Of a DNA stretch of 64,000 nucleotides, positions 24,735 to 34,370 are shown one piece after another. The number at the start of each line of letters is the position of its first letter. Within the stretch, counting starts at the first letter, position 1. Location: positions 1 through 64,000 of the forward strand of contig NZ_MDER01000024.1 of NCBI RefSeq assembly GCF_001721045.1, written 5' to 3'. The stretch is from Paenibacillus nuruki. GTDB lineage: Bacteria; Bacillota; Bacilli; Paenibacillales; Paenibacillaceae. Made by a program: the position numbers and the translations under genes. The notes beneath the pieces were generated by a model that was not told where the DNA came from, did no database searches, and saw only the letters and a program-made list of their open reading frames with translations.

Positions 24735-27635
24735 ATGACAATCGACGAATCAAACCAACCATGGCTGTGGGAATCGTATTACGGACCCAATTTGGGGTAT
24801 GTACAAGAACAATATGAACTGTACAAACAAGATCCGAATTCTGTAGATGAAGGATACCGTGAACTTTTTGAACGTTATGGAGAGCCTGTTGCTCCTGTTA
24901 CCGTATCATCTGGTCAAACAGTGGTAAGTAGTAGTACAGAAACACCAGCTAAAGTAGACACTAATTTGCTTAAGAAAGCGGTTGCAGCCGAACGTTTAGT
25001 ATGGAATATCCGTACATACGGGCATCTGGCAGCGGACATTGATCCGCTTGGACTAAGTACAGCGACTGATGTTCGTTTACTTGATCCAGAGCAATACGGA
25101 CTGGGACAACGTGACCTTGCACAATTACCAGCATCATTGATCTGGGAAAATGCACCTCCTGAAGCAAAAGACGGATGGGAAGCTATCCAGATGTTGCGTA
25201 AGAAGTATACAGGTCCACTGGCTTATGAATTTGCACATGTACATGATGAAAAGGAGCGTAACTGGCTCAACCGTCAAGTTGAAACAGGATCGTCTACACT
25301 TTCATTGGATGACGAAGAACGCATTGAATTGTTCAAGCGTCTAGTGGAAGTCGAACAATTTGAAGAATTCTTACATCGTACATTTATTGGACAAAAGCGC
25401 TTCTCAATCGAAGGTAATGATGTCCTTGTACCGATGCTAGATTCAATCGTACGTATTGCTGCACGTAGTGGCGCAAGACATGTCTTAATGGGAATGGCGC
25501 ATCGTGGTCGTCTAAATGTATTGGCTCATGTTCTTGGAAAGCCATACAGTAAGATTTTCTCCGAGTTCCATCATTCACCAAATAAAGACACAATGCCTTC
25601 TGAAGGCTCGATGGGTGTTACTTTTGGCTGGACAGGTGATGTGAAGTACCATTTAGGTGCACATCGTTCTGTTACCCCAGAAGGACAAAGCTTTGAAACT
25701 CGTCTGACACTGGCAAACAATCCAAGTCACTTGGAATATGTTAACCCGGTGGTTGAAGGATTTACTCGTGCTGCACAGGATGATCGTACAGACAAAGGTT
25801 ATCCTCGCCAAGACCCTGACAAAGCAGCAGCTATCATCATGCATGGTGATGCCGCATTCGCAGGTGAAGGCATTGTCGCAGAGACGCTTAACTTTAATCA
25901 GCTAACAGGTTATCAAAATGGCGGTACAATTCATATTATTGTTAATAACCGTCTAGGCTTCACAACAGACAGTGGAGATTCACGTTCGACTCATTATGCA
26001 AGTGACCTTGCTAAAGGATATGAGATTCCAATTATCCATGTGAACGCAGATGATCCAGAAGCTTGTCTACGTGCTGTAGCTATGGCGACTGAATATCGTA
26101 ATTTATTTAAAAAAGATTTCTTGATTGATCTGATTGGGTATCGTCGTTATGGTCATAATGAAACAGATGATCCTGAAACGACTCAACCCATTATGTATGG
26201 CAAAGTGAAAAATCATCTTCGTGTAGCTTCACTATATGGTAACAAATTGGCGAAGCAAGGTGTTGTGGATGAAAAACGTTATGAGCAGTTCAAAGCTGAA
26301 ATCCAAGATCATCTAAAATCGATCTACGAAGAAGTGAAAACAGATCATACTGAAGATTCCAATGCACCTCTAAATCGTCTGGAAGCAGATAGCAAAACAC
26401 CCGAAGCTTCTACTGGAGTTCCTGCTAATCTACTCAACACGATCAACGAGGGATTGCTGAAATGGCCAGAAAACTTCAATGTGTATCCTAAACTACAGCG
26501 TATTCTGGAACGTCGTGCAACTGCACTTAGTCCAGAAGGCAAAGTTGATTGGGGACATGCAGAAACACTGGCATTTGCTTCAATCTTAGCAGATGGTAAG
26601 CCTATTCGGATTACTGGACAAGATGTAGAACGTGCGACATTTGCTCATCGTAATCTGGTATTGCATGATGCACAGACAGGTGAACCTTTCTGTCCGTTAC
26701 ATCGTTTGCCAGAAGCGAAAGCATCATTCGCTATTCATAACAGTCCATTGTCTGAAGCTTCAGTACTTGGATTTGAATATGGATACAATGTGTATGCACC
26801 GGAAACATTAGTAATCTGGGAAGCACAATACGGCGATTTCACTAATGCAGCGCAAGTTATTATTGACCAGTTTATCTCAGCTGGACGTAGTAAATGGACA
26901 CAAAAATCCAGTCTTGTGATGTTGTTGCCACATGGTCATGAAGGTATGGGACCTGAGCATTCTAGTGCTCGTCCAGAACGCTTCTTGCAATTGGCAGCCG
27001 AAGATAACTTTACTGTAGCTAACCTGACTTCTGCGTCACAATACTTCCATCTACTTCGCCGTCAGGCACGTAGTACTCAGGAAGAAAATGTACGTCCATT
27101 AGTCGTGATGGCACCGAAAAGTCTAATTCGTAATCCGCGTGTTGCTTCATCACCTGCGGAATTTAGTGAAGGAACGTTCCAACCGATTTTGCAACAAAAA
27201 GGTCTGGGCGACAAAAAGAATGCTGTACAACGTGTGATCCTTTGTACGGGTAAAGTAGCGATCGATCTCGAAGAGGCTTTGGATAAAAACAAAGAAGAAG
27301 ACTACTCTTGGTTACATGTGATTCGTGTAGAACAACTGTATCCATTCCCTAAAGAAGAAATCAATGCTGTTCTAGCAGAGTTTACGAACTTGCAAGAAAT
27401 TATCTGGTTACAAGAAGAACCGCAAAACATGGGATACTGGAGATATACCGATGCACGCTTGCGCGATTTGGCACAAGAAGGTGTAGCTGTAAGTTATATC
27501 GGTCGTCCAGAACGTTCTAGCCCGGCTAGTGGTTATCAACATATTCACGCCATCGAACAACAGCGTATACTAGGATTAGCACTCAAACAAAATTCTTTAC
27601 AGAACAACATATCCCTGGGAGGTAGTCGGCTGTGA
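24735..27635 (+). CDS. odhA: 2-oxoglutarate dehydrogenase E1 component
   Basis: Thiamine-diphosphate enzyme of the TCA cycle that decarboxylates 2-oxoglutarate and passes succinyl to the E2 lipoyl group; 966 residues, near the usual length. The N-terminal [21 protein letters not shown] matches the E2-binding arm of OdhA/SucA. Active-site segments include [34 protein letters not shown] followed by [10 protein letters not shown] (thiamine site), and [30 protein letters not shown] precedes the ATG. Its stop overlaps the odhB start by four bases (GTGA), so the two are coupled. The E3 gene is not in the window. Confidence 0.97.
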   Translation: MTIDESNQPWLWESYYGPNLGYVQEQYELYKQDPNSVDEGYRELFERYGEPVAPVTVSSGQTVVSSSTETPAKVDTNLLKKAVAAERLVWNIRTYGHLAADIDPLGLSTATDVRLLDPEQYGLGQRDLAQLPASLIWENAPPEAKDGWEAIQMLRKKYTGPLAYEFAHVHDEKERNWLNRQVETGSSTLSLDDEERIELFKRLVEVEQFEEFLHRTFIGQKRFSIEGNDVLVPMLDSIVRIAARSGARHVLMGMAHRGRLNVLAHVLGKPYSKIFSEFHHSPNKDTMPSEGSMGVTFGWTGDVKYHLGAHRSVTPEGQSFETRLTLANNPSHLEYVNPVVEGFTRAAQDDRTDKGYPRQDPDKAAAIIMHGDAAFAGEGIVAETLNFNQLTGYQNGGTIHIIVNNRLGFTTDSGDSRSTHYASDLAKGYEIPIIHVNADDPEACLRAVAMATEYRNLFKKDFLIDLIGYRRYGHNETDDPETTQPIMYGKVKNHLRVASLYGNKLAKQGVVDEKRYEQFKAEIQDHLKSIYEEVKTDHTEDSNAPLNRLEADSKTPEASTGVPANLLNTINEGLLKWPENFNVYPKLQRILERRATALSPEGKVDWGHAETLAFASILADGKPIRITGQDVERATFAHRNLVLHDAQTGEPFCPLHRLPEAKASFAIHNSPLSEASVLGFEYGYNVYAPETLVIWEAQYGDFTNAAQVIIDQFISAGRSKWTQKSSLVMLLPHGHEGMGPEHSSARPERFLQLAAEDNFTVANLTSASQYFHLLRRQARSTQEENVRPLVVMAPKSLIRNPRVASSPAEFSEGTFQPILQQKGLGDKKNAVQRVILCTGKVAIDLEEALDKNKEEDYSWLHVIRVEQLYPFPKEEINAVLAEFTNLQEIIWLQEEPQNMGYWRYTDARLRDLAQEGVAVSYIGRPERSSPASGYQHIHAIEQQRILGLALKQNSLQNNISLGGSRL

Positions 27636-28906
27636 GTGAAATTAAAGTACCCGAAATGGGCGAGTCTATAACCGAAGGAACGGTATCAAAATGGGTTGTG
27701 AAAGAAGGAGACACTGTCAGTCAAGGAGATGTACTGCTTGAACTTGAGACAGATAAAGTCAACTTGGAGATCAGTGCCGAAGAAGATGGAGTTGTAGAGT
27801 CTATCACCAAGCAAGAAGGTGAAACGGTACAAGTCGGTGAATCTGTAGGTGTGATCGGTGCTGGAAGTGGAAGTAGCAAACCAGCTCCAGAATCCAAGTC
27901 TGAAAGTAAATCAGATGATGTCGTTACAATTAACTATCCAGCAAAAGGTGCTGAGCCTGCTGCTGAAAAAGCAACCGATAAATCGACAAATGCTGTAACA
28001 AGCAAACCAGATAATGGGGATGCTATCGGTACACCGGCTGCTCGCAAGTTAGCTCGTGAGCGTGGTATTGATCTAGGATCGGTACAAAGCAACGATCCGA
28101 TCGGCAGAGTCAATCCAGACGATGTACGCAAACATGGTGACAAACCAGCACCAGCGAAATCTGAAGCTGCACCTGCTAAAAAACCTGTTGAGAACAATCC
28201 AGCTAAACCGGCAGATCGTCAACCGATGTCACGTCGTCGTCGCACGATTGCGAATCGTCTAGTTGAAGCTCAGCATAATGCTGCAATGTTAACAACATTT
28301 AATGAAGTAGACATGACAGCGATCTTGGATGTTCGTAAACGCCGTAAAGATGCGTTTAAAGAGAAATATGATGTAGGTCTAGGATTTATGTCTTTCTTCA
28401 CCAAAGCAGTTGTAGGGGCACTTAAAAAGTTCCCTATGGTCAATGCTGAGATTGATGGCGATGATGTTATTGTGAAGAAATTCTATGATATTGGTATTGC
28501 GGTATCTGCTAAAGAAGGTCTTGTGGTTCCTGTTGTTCGTGATGCAGACCGTCTAGGTTTTGCTCAAATCGAAAAAGAAATCGCAACGTTAGCTTCTAAA
28601 GCACGTTCAAACACATTAGGATTGTCTGAGCTTCAAGGTGGTACATTTACAATCACCAATGGTGGTGTATTTGGTTCCTTGCTTTCAACGCCAATCTTGA
28701 ATGCACCGCAAGTAGCGATTCTGGGTATGCACAAAATCCAGCTTCGTCCGGTAGCAATTGATGCAGAACGTATGGAAAATCGTCCGATGATGTATATCGC
28801 ATTGTCATATGATCACCGTATTATTGACGGTAGCGAAGCAGTAAGCTTCCTTGTTAAAGTCAAAGAATTGCTTGAAGATCCAGAAACATTGTTGATCGAA
28901 GGCTAA
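27632..28906 (+). CDS. odhB: Dihydrolipoyllysine succinyltransferase (E2)
   Basis: Core of the 2-oxoglutarate dehydrogenase complex, 424 residues. In order: lipoyl domain (residues 1-76, lipoylated Lys in [10 protein letters not shown]), an Ala/Pro/Lys-rich linker, the peripheral-subunit-binding domain near 135-170 ([16 protein letters not shown]), a second linker and the acyltransferase domain with catalytic SYDHRIIDG near the end. It begins with GTG 9 bases after GGGAGG and overlaps odhA. Translational coupling would keep E1 and E2 in proportion. Confidence 0.96.
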   Translation: MSEIKVPEMGESITEGTVSKWVVKEGDTVSQGDVLLELETDKVNLEISAEEDGVVESITKQEGETVQVGESVGVIGAGSGSSKPAPESKSESKSDDVVTINYPAKGAEPAAEKATDKSTNAVTSKPDNGDAIGTPAARKLARERGIDLGSVQSNDPIGRVNPDDVRKHGDKPAPAKSEAAPAKKPVENNPAKPADRQPMSRRRRTIANRLVEAQHNAAMLTTFNEVDMTAILDVRKRRKDAFKEKYDVGLGFMSFFTKAVVGALKKFPMVNAEIDGDDVIVKKFYDIGIAVSAKEGLVVPVVRDADRLGFAQIEKEIATLASKARSNTLGLSELQGGTFTITNGGVFGSLLSTPILNAPQVAILGMHKIQLRPVAIDAERMENRPMMYIALSYDHRIIDGSEAVSFLVKVKELLEDPETLLIEG

Positions 28907-29308
28907 TTTATTATCAAAAAAGGAACTTCCAGATCGTTGGAAGTTCCTTTTTTATATTTTATTTGTTTATGGATGAAGAATTGATCGAATTATTAGAATC
29001 AAGTGTTAGCGAATATATTGAGATTACATAATATTTTAAATCGAAAAAGTAATATCGTATTAATCCAACTCTACCCTATGTCATTCTTTTCATTCGATAC
29101 TGTTATTCAATATGTATGCATTTGGGTATATTGATTACAGGCTGAAAATAGATGCTTTTTTTCTGAAACTAAAGTACGTCAGTCATTGTTTGATTCAATC
29201 GAAATTACATCTTTCTTAAGTGGAAAATGTGTCAATCGATGAACTCAATATATGTAAGTACATAGACAGAATAAGTGGCAATAACGTTTTAGGAATGAAT
29301 AGGGAGAG
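28907..29308 (+). other. Intergenic region between odhB and the sugar transporter
   Basis: About 400 AT-rich bases. After the odhAB terminator I see no gene and no operator I would name. It must hold the promoter of the transporter gene. Confidence 0.45.
28916..28953 (+). terminator. Intrinsic terminator of odhAB
   Basis: AAAAAAGGAACTTCCA (28916-28931) pairs perfectly with TGGAAGTTCCTTTTTT (28938-28953) around a 6-base loop. The A and T runs would let it work in both directions. Confidence 0.92.
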
Positions 29309-29314
29309 ATGATG

Positions 29315-30733
29315 ATGGAAAAGGGAGCCAGTCAAAAGGCATTTTTACGTAAAATTATTTTGATATCTACATTGGGTGGATTGCTATTTGGTTATGATAC
29401 AGGGGTAATCAACGGGGCTTTACCATTTATGTCAGCGGCACTCGGGCTGAACTCGTTTACAGAAGGATTAGTCGCTAGTATTCTACTGTTTGGTGCAGCA
29501 TTCGGAGCGATCGCAGGCGGACGGCTTTCTGATTACTTGGGACGTAAGCAAAATATTATCTATCTAGCAGTTTTGTTTTTCGTCGCTACCGTCGGTTCAA
29601 CTCTTGCTCCTAACGTTACCGTTATGGTCATTTGTCGCTTCTTATTGGGACTTGCTGTAGGTGGTGCTTCAGTAACCGTACCTTCGTATCTAGCAGAAAT
29701 GTCTCCCGCGAACAAACGGGGCGGTATTGTTACCCGTAATGAACTGATGATTGTGAGCGGTCAATTGCTTGCCTTTATCTTTAATGCCATTCTAGGGATA
29801 ACGATGGGCGATAATACCCATGTATGGCGCTATATGTTAGCGATCGCGTCTATTCCAGCAATCTTCTTATTTTTTGGAATGTTACGTGTGCCTGAAAGTC
29901 CACGTTGGTTAGTGGCAAAAGGTAAAAATGAACGTGCATTAAAAGCACTTCGCAAAATTCGTACAGAAGAACAAGCGAAAATAGAAGTAGAAGAAATCAA
30001 AGCTTCTTTTGATGCAGAAGAAAGTACAGAAAAAGCAGGCTTTAAAGATCTTGCTGTACCTTGGATACGCCGTCTGATGTTTATTGGATTAGGTATCGCA
30101 GTTGTTCAGCAGATTACGGGTGTTAATTCGATTATTTATTATGGTACTGAGATTCTCAAAGATTCAGGTTTTGAAACTAAAGCAGCTTTGATTAGTAATA
30201 TTGCGAACGGTGTAATCTCGGTAGCCGCAACGTTTTTGGGAATGTGGTTGTTAGGTAAAGTAGGTCGTCGTCCTATGCTTAGAACGGGTCTAATCGGTAC
30301 AACATGCGTATTATTACTGATTGCGATTTTCTCAGCAGTATTGGAAGGTTCGCCTGCATTGCCTTATGTAATCTTATCCTTAACCGTTACCTTCCTTGCT
30401 TTCCAACAAGGAGCGATTTCTCCGGTAACCTGGCTAATGTTATCTGAGATTTTCCCGTTACAATTACGTGGGTTCGGAATGGGTGTGACCGTATTCTGCT
30501 TGTGGATTGTTAACTTCTTAGTTGGATTAACATTCCCTATATTAATGGCAGGTATTGGACTATCTGCAACATTCTATTTGTTCGCAGCTTTAGGATTACT
30601 GGCGATTACATTTGTACAAAAATATTTACCAGAAACCAAAGGCTTTACATTAGAAGAATTGGAAGAGAAGTTCCGCAATTATGGTAAAAAGAAACCTAAA
30701 AAAGCTAAAGTGAAACCTGCACCAGCCAAGTAA
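29315..30733 (+). CDS. iolT: MFS sugar porter, IolT-like
   Basis: Proton symporter of the sugar-porter family, about 472 residues, 12 membrane spans. It closely resembles, from memory, B. subtilis IolT (myo-inositol, also glucose): [19 protein letters not shown], the loop 2-3 motif [47 protein letters not shown] and PETKG. Three ATG codons stand in a row; GGGAG at 29302-29306 best fits the third (29315). No inositol catabolic genes are nearby, so glucose or another hexose is equally possible. Confidence 0.88.
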   Translation: MEKGASQKAFLRKIILISTLGGLLFGYDTGVINGALPFMSAALGLNSFTEGLVASILLFGAAFGAIAGGRLSDYLGRKQNIIYLAVLFFVATVGSTLAPNVTVMVICRFLLGLAVGGASVTVPSYLAEMSPANKRGGIVTRNELMIVSGQLLAFIFNAILGITMGDNTHVWRYMLAIASIPAIFLFFGMLRVPESPRWLVAKGKNERALKALRKIRTEEQAKIEVEEIKASFDAEESTEKAGFKDLAVPWIRRLMFIGLGIAVVQQITGVNSIIYYGTEILKDSGFETKAALISNIANGVISVAATFLGMWLLGKVGRRPMLRTGLIGTTCVLLLIAIFSAVLEGSPALPYVILSLTVTFLAFQQGAISPVTWLMLSEIFPLQLRGFGMGVTVFCLWIVNFLVGLTFPILMAGIGLSATFYLFAALGLLAITFVQKYLPETKGFTLEELEEKFRNYGKKKPKKAKVKPAPAK

Positions 30734-30786
30734 AAAATTGCAGATTAATAGTAAATCATTGAATAGATCATTATATATAAATACTG

Positions 30787-30829
30787 AAGCGACTTCTAAG
30801 GTTCTGATAATCCTTATGAAGTCGCTTTT
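30787..30829 (+). terminator. Intrinsic terminator after the sugar transporter
   Basis: AAGCGACTTC (30787-30796) pairs with GAAGTCGCTT (30818-30827), with AAGG/CCTT inside, then T-rich sequence. Confidence 0.85.
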
Positions 30830-30901
30830 ACTTTATTTTTTCGGTATGATTACCATACGTATACTTACAAAATACATAACTATCAAGTAGGAGGATAGAT
30901 A

Positions 30902-31333
30902 GTGTTTACCTCTAAACCTGTGCATAAGCTTTCATCTGCGAGCAAAAGAGTACGATTTTATTACAGTGTAGCTATTATAATAACTATTGCACTTGGATTA
31001 GCATCACGAATATATGCGTCTACGTTACCTGATATTCTATCCGATCATGCAGGAGATGTGCTATGGGCGATAATGATTTATATAGGAATACGTATCATAT
31101 GGGTACATAGAAGTCTGTTATTTGTTGCAATATTAAGTTTGTTATTTTGTTATCTAATTGAATGTAGTCAGCTATATCAAGCCATATGGATTAACGACAT
31201 ACGTCATACTATGCTTGGCGGATTGGTCTTAGGCAAAGGATTTTTGTGGATTGATCTGGTTCGATACACATTCGGTATACTGCTCGCTGTAGGACTTGAT
31301 GATATGATGTTGAAATTAAGGAGGGTCAGATGA
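30902..31333 (+). CDS. DUF2809 membrane protein
   Basis: Small integral membrane protein of 143 residues with GTG start behind GTAGGAGG. It has four or five hydrophobic spans. The motif LGLASRIY near the N-terminus, DHAGDVLWA and the FCYLIECSQLYQAIWI segment match the DUF2809 family, distantly VanZ-like. The function is unknown. Its stop overlaps the next start (ATGA), so the two are translated together. Confidence 0.78.
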   Translation: MFTSKPVHKLSSASKRVRFYYSVAIIITIALGLASRIYASTLPDILSDHAGDVLWAIMIYIGIRIIWVHRSLLFVAILSLLFCYLIECSQLYQAIWINDIRHTMLGGLVLGKGFLWIDLVRYTFGILLAVGLDDMMLKLRRVR

Positions 31334-31737
31334 TGAATAAAGAGGATATCACCCGACAACTTTTACATGAATTAGAAGGAGAGAAAGAAAGCTTTATATT
31401 GCACTTACGAGTAGATCTCGACTGGGATCATACACATTTGGTAAAAGTATTCAAATTAATGGTAAAGTATATCCAGCAATTAGAACCGACAGCACCTTTG
31501 GAACGGCATATAGCAAGTGGATTTTGGTTCTTCACGAATTTTGTCAAAGATTGGTCATCACATGACAATTTCCGCTCTCGCAATGCTTATCCAGAATTGT
31601 ATTATCAGGGTATGTATGAATTAATCTTTTTACTGACAGATTGGTATTTTTCAGGTGAATGTCCATTTGTAGAACCAGAAGCGTTTGAACAAGAATGGAA
31701 TCGTCTAACTTTACTCTTAAAAGAAGAAACACAGTAA
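31330..31737 (+). CDS. Conserved hypothetical protein coupled to the DUF2809 gene
   Basis: Soluble protein of 134 or 135 residues (ATG 31330, or 31333, which fits the AAGGAGGG spacing better). It is rich in aromatic and acidic residues and predicted helical, with a WFFTNFVKDWSSHDNF segment around residue 60 and a YWY-rich C-terminal half. I do not recognise the family. Overlap with the membrane-protein gene implies joint expression and perhaps a common task. Confidence 0.68.
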   Translation: MMNKEDITRQLLHELEGEKESFILHLRVDLDWDHTHLVKVFKLMVKYIQQLEPTAPLERHIASGFWFFTNFVKDWSSHDNFRSRNAYPELYYQGMYELIFLLTDWYFSGECPFVEPEAFEQEWNRLTLLLKEETQ

Positions 31738-31740
31738 GCC

Positions 31741-31792
31741 AAATAGCGTAACATCTCAAGGTAGTACTCGCCAAGATGATACGCTATTTTTT
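31741..31792 (+). terminator. Intrinsic terminator between convergent genes
   Basis: AAATAGCGTA-ACATCT pairs with AGATG-ATACGCTATTT across a loop of about 18 bases, followed by seven T. Confidence 0.8.
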
Positions 31793-31853
31793 TAGCATAA
31801 ATCACTCTATGTTATATGACAATACTGGATCGAAGGCGGAGAATATATACCTT

Positions 31854-32342
31854 TTACTTAGCTGCGGATTGAATATGTTCCCATAGTACGCTATTCACAT
31901 ATTGGCTTTCACCCGTCACATCTTCACCGAACCAATCGGGCTTTTGGAAATGTTCTACATCTGCTTCTTCTGCAAATTCTATTTCGATGGTTATAAGATT
32001 CTTTTGTACCGTATTATGATAAATATCTAGATCAAAATGATAGTCATTCCAATTCACTTTTTTACGTGTTTTGATTAAAGGAGTTACCTCTAACTTACCT
32101 ATTAGCTGTTCATAAATACCAGCACCAATATCAAATTCTGTTTCTTCACGTACTAGCCCTTTGCCTGCTTTGTGCGTCATTGTGAATTGCTCTTGACCAT
32201 TAATGACTAATTTGCGTACTCGCAACGTCTCTGATTCACTGGTAGCCAAATAGGTCTGATGAATTTCTTGTGTCTCTACAATATCCAAATCTGTAGGATA
32301 AGTATGTAATACGTATTTTTTTTCGATTTCTTTACCCATCAT
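31854..32342 (-). CDS. CYTH-domain (triphosphate tunnel) protein
   Basis: Protein of 161 or 162 residues. The N-terminal KEIEKKYVL supplies the E-x-E-x-K metal/triphosphate motif of CYTH enzymes. Alternating charged strands follow (ESETLRVRKL, LVREETEFDI, KTRKKV, FDLDIY, LITIEIEFAEEAD), as expected for an eight-stranded tunnel. Family members include class IV adenylate cyclases, thiamine triphosphatases and inorganic triphosphatases; short bacterial members are mostly triphosphatases. AGGAGG lies 4 bases from ATG 32342 and 7 from ATG 32339, so the second may be used. Confidence 0.85.
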   Translation of the reverse strand: MMGKEIEKKYVLHTYPTDLDIVETQEIHQTYLATSESETLRVRKLVINGQEQFTMTHKAGKGLVREETEFDIGAGIYEQLIGKLEVTPLIKTRKKVNWNDYHFDLDIYHNTVQKNLITIEIEFAEEADVEHFQKPDWFGEDVTGESQYVNSVLWEHIQSAAK

Positions 32343-32394
32343 AAATCCTCCTGAGAATCGATTTTCTCTATTTTAACATATTGCAAAAGGTTTA

Positions 32395-32423
32395 TTTACA
32401 TAGTGATTGGTTATACCTATAAT
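32395..32423 (+). promoter_or_regulatory. Sigma-A promoter of the DIP1984-like gene
   Basis: TTTACA (32395-32400) and TATAAT (32418-32423) with a 17-base spacer: five of six and six of six matches. A transcript from about 32430 leads straight into the gene at 32476. Confidence 0.72.
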
Positions 32424-32475
32424 GATAGGGACATTTGCGGAAATAGGAAAGAAATATGTAATGGAGGTGAAAGTA

Positions 32476-32934
32476 ATGAAGTTAGCAGAAGCATTAATAG
32501 TACGATCTGATGTGCAAAAAAGAATAGAGCAGATGAAAGTACGTCTGAGCCGAAGCGCTAAAGTACAAGAAGGTGAAAAGCCACCTGAGCGCCCCAATGA
32601 ATTGCTAAAAGAAATGGGTCATTTATTAACCGAATTAAATGTACTGATCAAACGAATTAATCGTACCAATGCACAAGTGATTTTTGAAAATGAGACGACA
32701 TTAGCTGATGCGTTAGCTGATCGAGATACGCTTGGATTACGTCGCAATATACTAAACGATCTTATGCATACAGCCAGTATCAAGCAAGATCGTTATACCA
32801 AGTCAGAAGTCCGTTTTCTAGCGACCGTAAATATTGGAACGTTGCAAGAAGAGATGGATCATCTGGCCAAAACGTATCGTGAACTGGATACTCGTATTCA
32901 AGAACTGAATTGGAAAACCGATTTGGTTGATTAA
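32476..32934 (+). CDS. DIP1984-family protein
   Basis: Soluble helical protein of 152 residues beginning MKLAEALIVRSDVQKRIEQM. The LAEAL.R.D start, the mid-region ELNVLIKRINRTN and the end ELDTRIQELNW match the DIP1984 (septicolysin-like) family, whose biochemical role is unclear. ATGGAGGTGA ends 5 bases before ATG 32476, so the longer frame to 32407 is rejected. It has long amphipathic helices, likely coiled coil. Single-gene unit. Confidence 0.85.
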   Translation: MKLAEALIVRSDVQKRIEQMKVRLSRSAKVQEGEKPPERPNELLKEMGHLLTELNVLIKRINRTNAQVIFENETTLADALADRDTLGLRRNILNDLMHTASIKQDRYTKSEVRFLATVNIGTLQEEMDHLAKTYRELDTRIQELNWKTDLVD

Positions 32935-32952
32935 AGATCATACTGTACACAC

Positions 32953-33260
32953 TTACAAGTTGGTAATCTATTATCTATAAGGCGAGCATACAAACCGCCA
33001 ACTGGTTTAAGTTGGACCGCTGGGTAGAAATGAGGGGCAATTTCTGAAGGTTCGAGTCCTTTAATGATAAATTAGCCTTGTATTGTTACATGAGTACAAC
33101 TCACCTATTATTGTTACTACCACATGCTGATTATAGATATAGACGAGGGCGGGTTCGGGGATTTGTAAGATCTGTTTACATAATAATTGAGCGGTAATAC
33201 AATCAACTCAAAAATGACTCTATGATATACAGGGTCATGTTTTGAGTTGATTATTCTTTT
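32953..33260 (+). ncRNA. Candidate structured small RNA gene
   Basis: TTACAA (32953-32958), 17 bases, TATAAG (32976-32981) could start an RNA near 32988. It would contain hairpins 32998-33015 (CCAACT/AGTTGG), 33026-33045 (AGAAAT/ATTTCT) and 33046-33062, where GAAGG-TTCGAGT-CCTTT is an exact tRNA T-arm consensus. The RNA would end at the strong terminator 33201-33260. No acceptor stem, anticodon arm or CCA fits, so it is not a normal tRNA. The class is unknown to me. Confidence 0.4.
33201..33260 (+). terminator. Strong intrinsic terminator upstream of the nitroreductase gene
   Basis: A stem of about 20 pairs joins 33201-33220 and 33232-33252 (AATCAACTCAAAA pairs with TTTTGAGTTGATT), followed by ATTCTTTT. 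The upstream gene ends 270 bases before, so it either ends a small RNA or acts on read-through. Confidence 0.82.
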
Positions 33261-33325
33261 ATCCATTGATCGGAAAAGTTAAAATTAGAGATTTCTTCCC
33301 ACTTCGTGTACAATAAACAAGAGAC

Positions 33326-33340
33326 TGAGAATGATTATCA
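33326..33340. promoter_or_regulatory. Fur-like box ahead of the nitroreductase gene
   Basis: TGAGAATGATTATCA matches the Fur 7-1-7 consensus at all but one base. It lies about 20 bases before the start codon and just downstream of a possible -10 (TACAAT, 33309-33314), so binding would hinder transcription. Confidence 0.5.
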
Positions 33341-33358
33341 TAGAGGAGGAAATTATAG

Positions 33359-33913
33359 ATGAGTATTTCAGAAAGTATTCGTAATCGTCGTTCGATTGGT
33401 AAAGTAAAGCAGGACTCTATTCCACGCGAAAGTATTGAGCGTATTTTGGAAGCAGGGATCTGGGCACCGAATCATCGTCTAACTGAACCGTGGAAATTTT
33501 TCGTATTAGAAGGTAATGGACGTAATAAGTTAGCAGAAGCATTAGCTAGCGTAGCAGGTAATGGTGAAGTTACTGAAGAAAGTCTATCTTCTGCACGCAA
33601 AAAGGTAGAACGTGCACCATTAATTATCGCTGTAGCGGTAGAACCTGAGGACAATCCTAAAATTATCGAACTTGAAGAATATGGTGCAGTCTTTGCAGCC
33701 ATTCAAAATATGTTGCTTGAAATTCACGAGTTAGGACTAGGCGCAGTGTGGAGAAGTGGCGAACCTTGTTATCACGAATTGATGGGTAAAGCTTTTGATT
33801 TAAGTGAAAAAGGTAAAATGCTAGGCTTTATTTATATTGGTGTACCGGAAAATAAGGATCAACAAAGTAAGCGGACTCCATTTGTTGAAAAAACAGTCTG
33901 GATTAGTGAATAA
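33359..33913 (+). CDS. Nitroreductase family protein (YdjA-like)
   Basis: FMN-dependent oxidoreductase of 184 residues, the short type like E. coli YdjA. The FMN-binding start is IRNRRSIGKV, followed by APNHRLTEPWKFFVLEG, the central YGAVFAAIQNMLLEIHELGLGAVWRSG and the C-terminal GFIYIGVPE. Likely reduces nitro- or quinone-type compounds with NAD(P)H in the cytoplasm. AGAGGAGGA precedes the ATG. The NIPSNAP-like gene follows after 15 bases, and the Fur-like box suggests iron-linked expression of both. Confidence 0.88.
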   Translation: MSISESIRNRRSIGKVKQDSIPRESIERILEAGIWAPNHRLTEPWKFFVLEGNGRNKLAEALASVAGNGEVTEESLSSARKKVERAPLIIAVAVEPEDNPKIIELEEYGAVFAAIQNMLLEIHELGLGAVWRSGEPCYHELMGKAFDLSEKGKMLGFIYIGVPENKDQQSKRTPFVEKTVWISE

Positions 33914-33928
33914 GGTAGGAGGAATACG

Positions 33929-34234
33929 ATGATTACATGCTATCTCAAATATGTGATCGATCCTTACCAAGTGAAAGAATTTGAGCAATATGCGAAGATG
34001 TGGATACCGCTAGTTAACAAATTAGGGGGCACCCATCACGGATACTTTCTTCCACATGAAGGGGCGAATAATATCGCTTATGCTTTATTTTCTTTTCCGA
34101 GTCTTACGGATTACGAACGTTATCGTCAGGAGATGGCGGTAGATGAAGAATGCCAGCAAGCATTTGAATTTGCTAATGAAAACAAGTGTATTATCAGTTA
34201 CGAGCGTAGCTTTATGCGTCCTGTTTTCGAATAA
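33929..34234 (+). CDS. NIPSNAP-like protein
   Basis: Small ferredoxin-like alpha/beta barrel protein of 101 residues. ITCYLKYVIDPYQVKEFEQYAKMWIPL, split here as a start strand, a helix and W24, is characteristic of the NIPSNAP family, as is GTHHGYFLPHEG followed by FPSLTDYERYRQEM. The molecular role of bacterial members is poorly known; some dimeric alpha/beta-barrel relatives bind haem or act as monooxygenases. GGTAGGAGG precedes the ATG. It is in an operon with the nitroreductase gene. Confidence 0.83.
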   Translation: MITCYLKYVIDPYQVKEFEQYAKMWIPLVNKLGGTHHGYFLPHEGANNIAYALFSFPSLTDYERYRQEMAVDEECQQAFEFANENKCIISYERSFMRPVFE

Positions 34235-34253
34235 TCTTATTTCTATTTGAATA

Positions 34254-34312
34254 AAAAGCCTTTCACGATCAAGAGCATTCGTCGGAATCCGCTCTAATCA
34301 TGAAAGGCTTTT
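34254..34312. terminator. Bidirectional terminator between NIPSNAP gene and metE
   Basis: AAAAGCCTTTCA (34254-34265) pairs perfectly with TGAAAGGCTTTT (34301-34312), with AGAGC/GCTCT inside. A and T tracts flank it, so it serves both convergent genes. Confidence 0.88.
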
Positions 34313-34370
34313 ATTTGTTAATCTATCAGCTTATTAGACATTGTATTGAAAATTAGCATCCTTTTGGCAA

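Larger units (their letters stand above)
32935..33358 (+). other. Intergenic region with candidate small RNA and Fur-like box
   Basis: About 420 bases without a protein gene. It contains a promoter-like pair, a cluster of hairpins, a strong terminator and, next to the nitroreductase gene, a Fur-like box. Each is listed separately. Confidence 0.6.

Noticed and set aside
32980-33070. A tRNA gene, suggested by the TTCGAGT T-loop
   Set aside because: The five-pair T-arm fits, but no acceptor stem, 7-base anticodon loop, D-arm or CCA can be placed around it.
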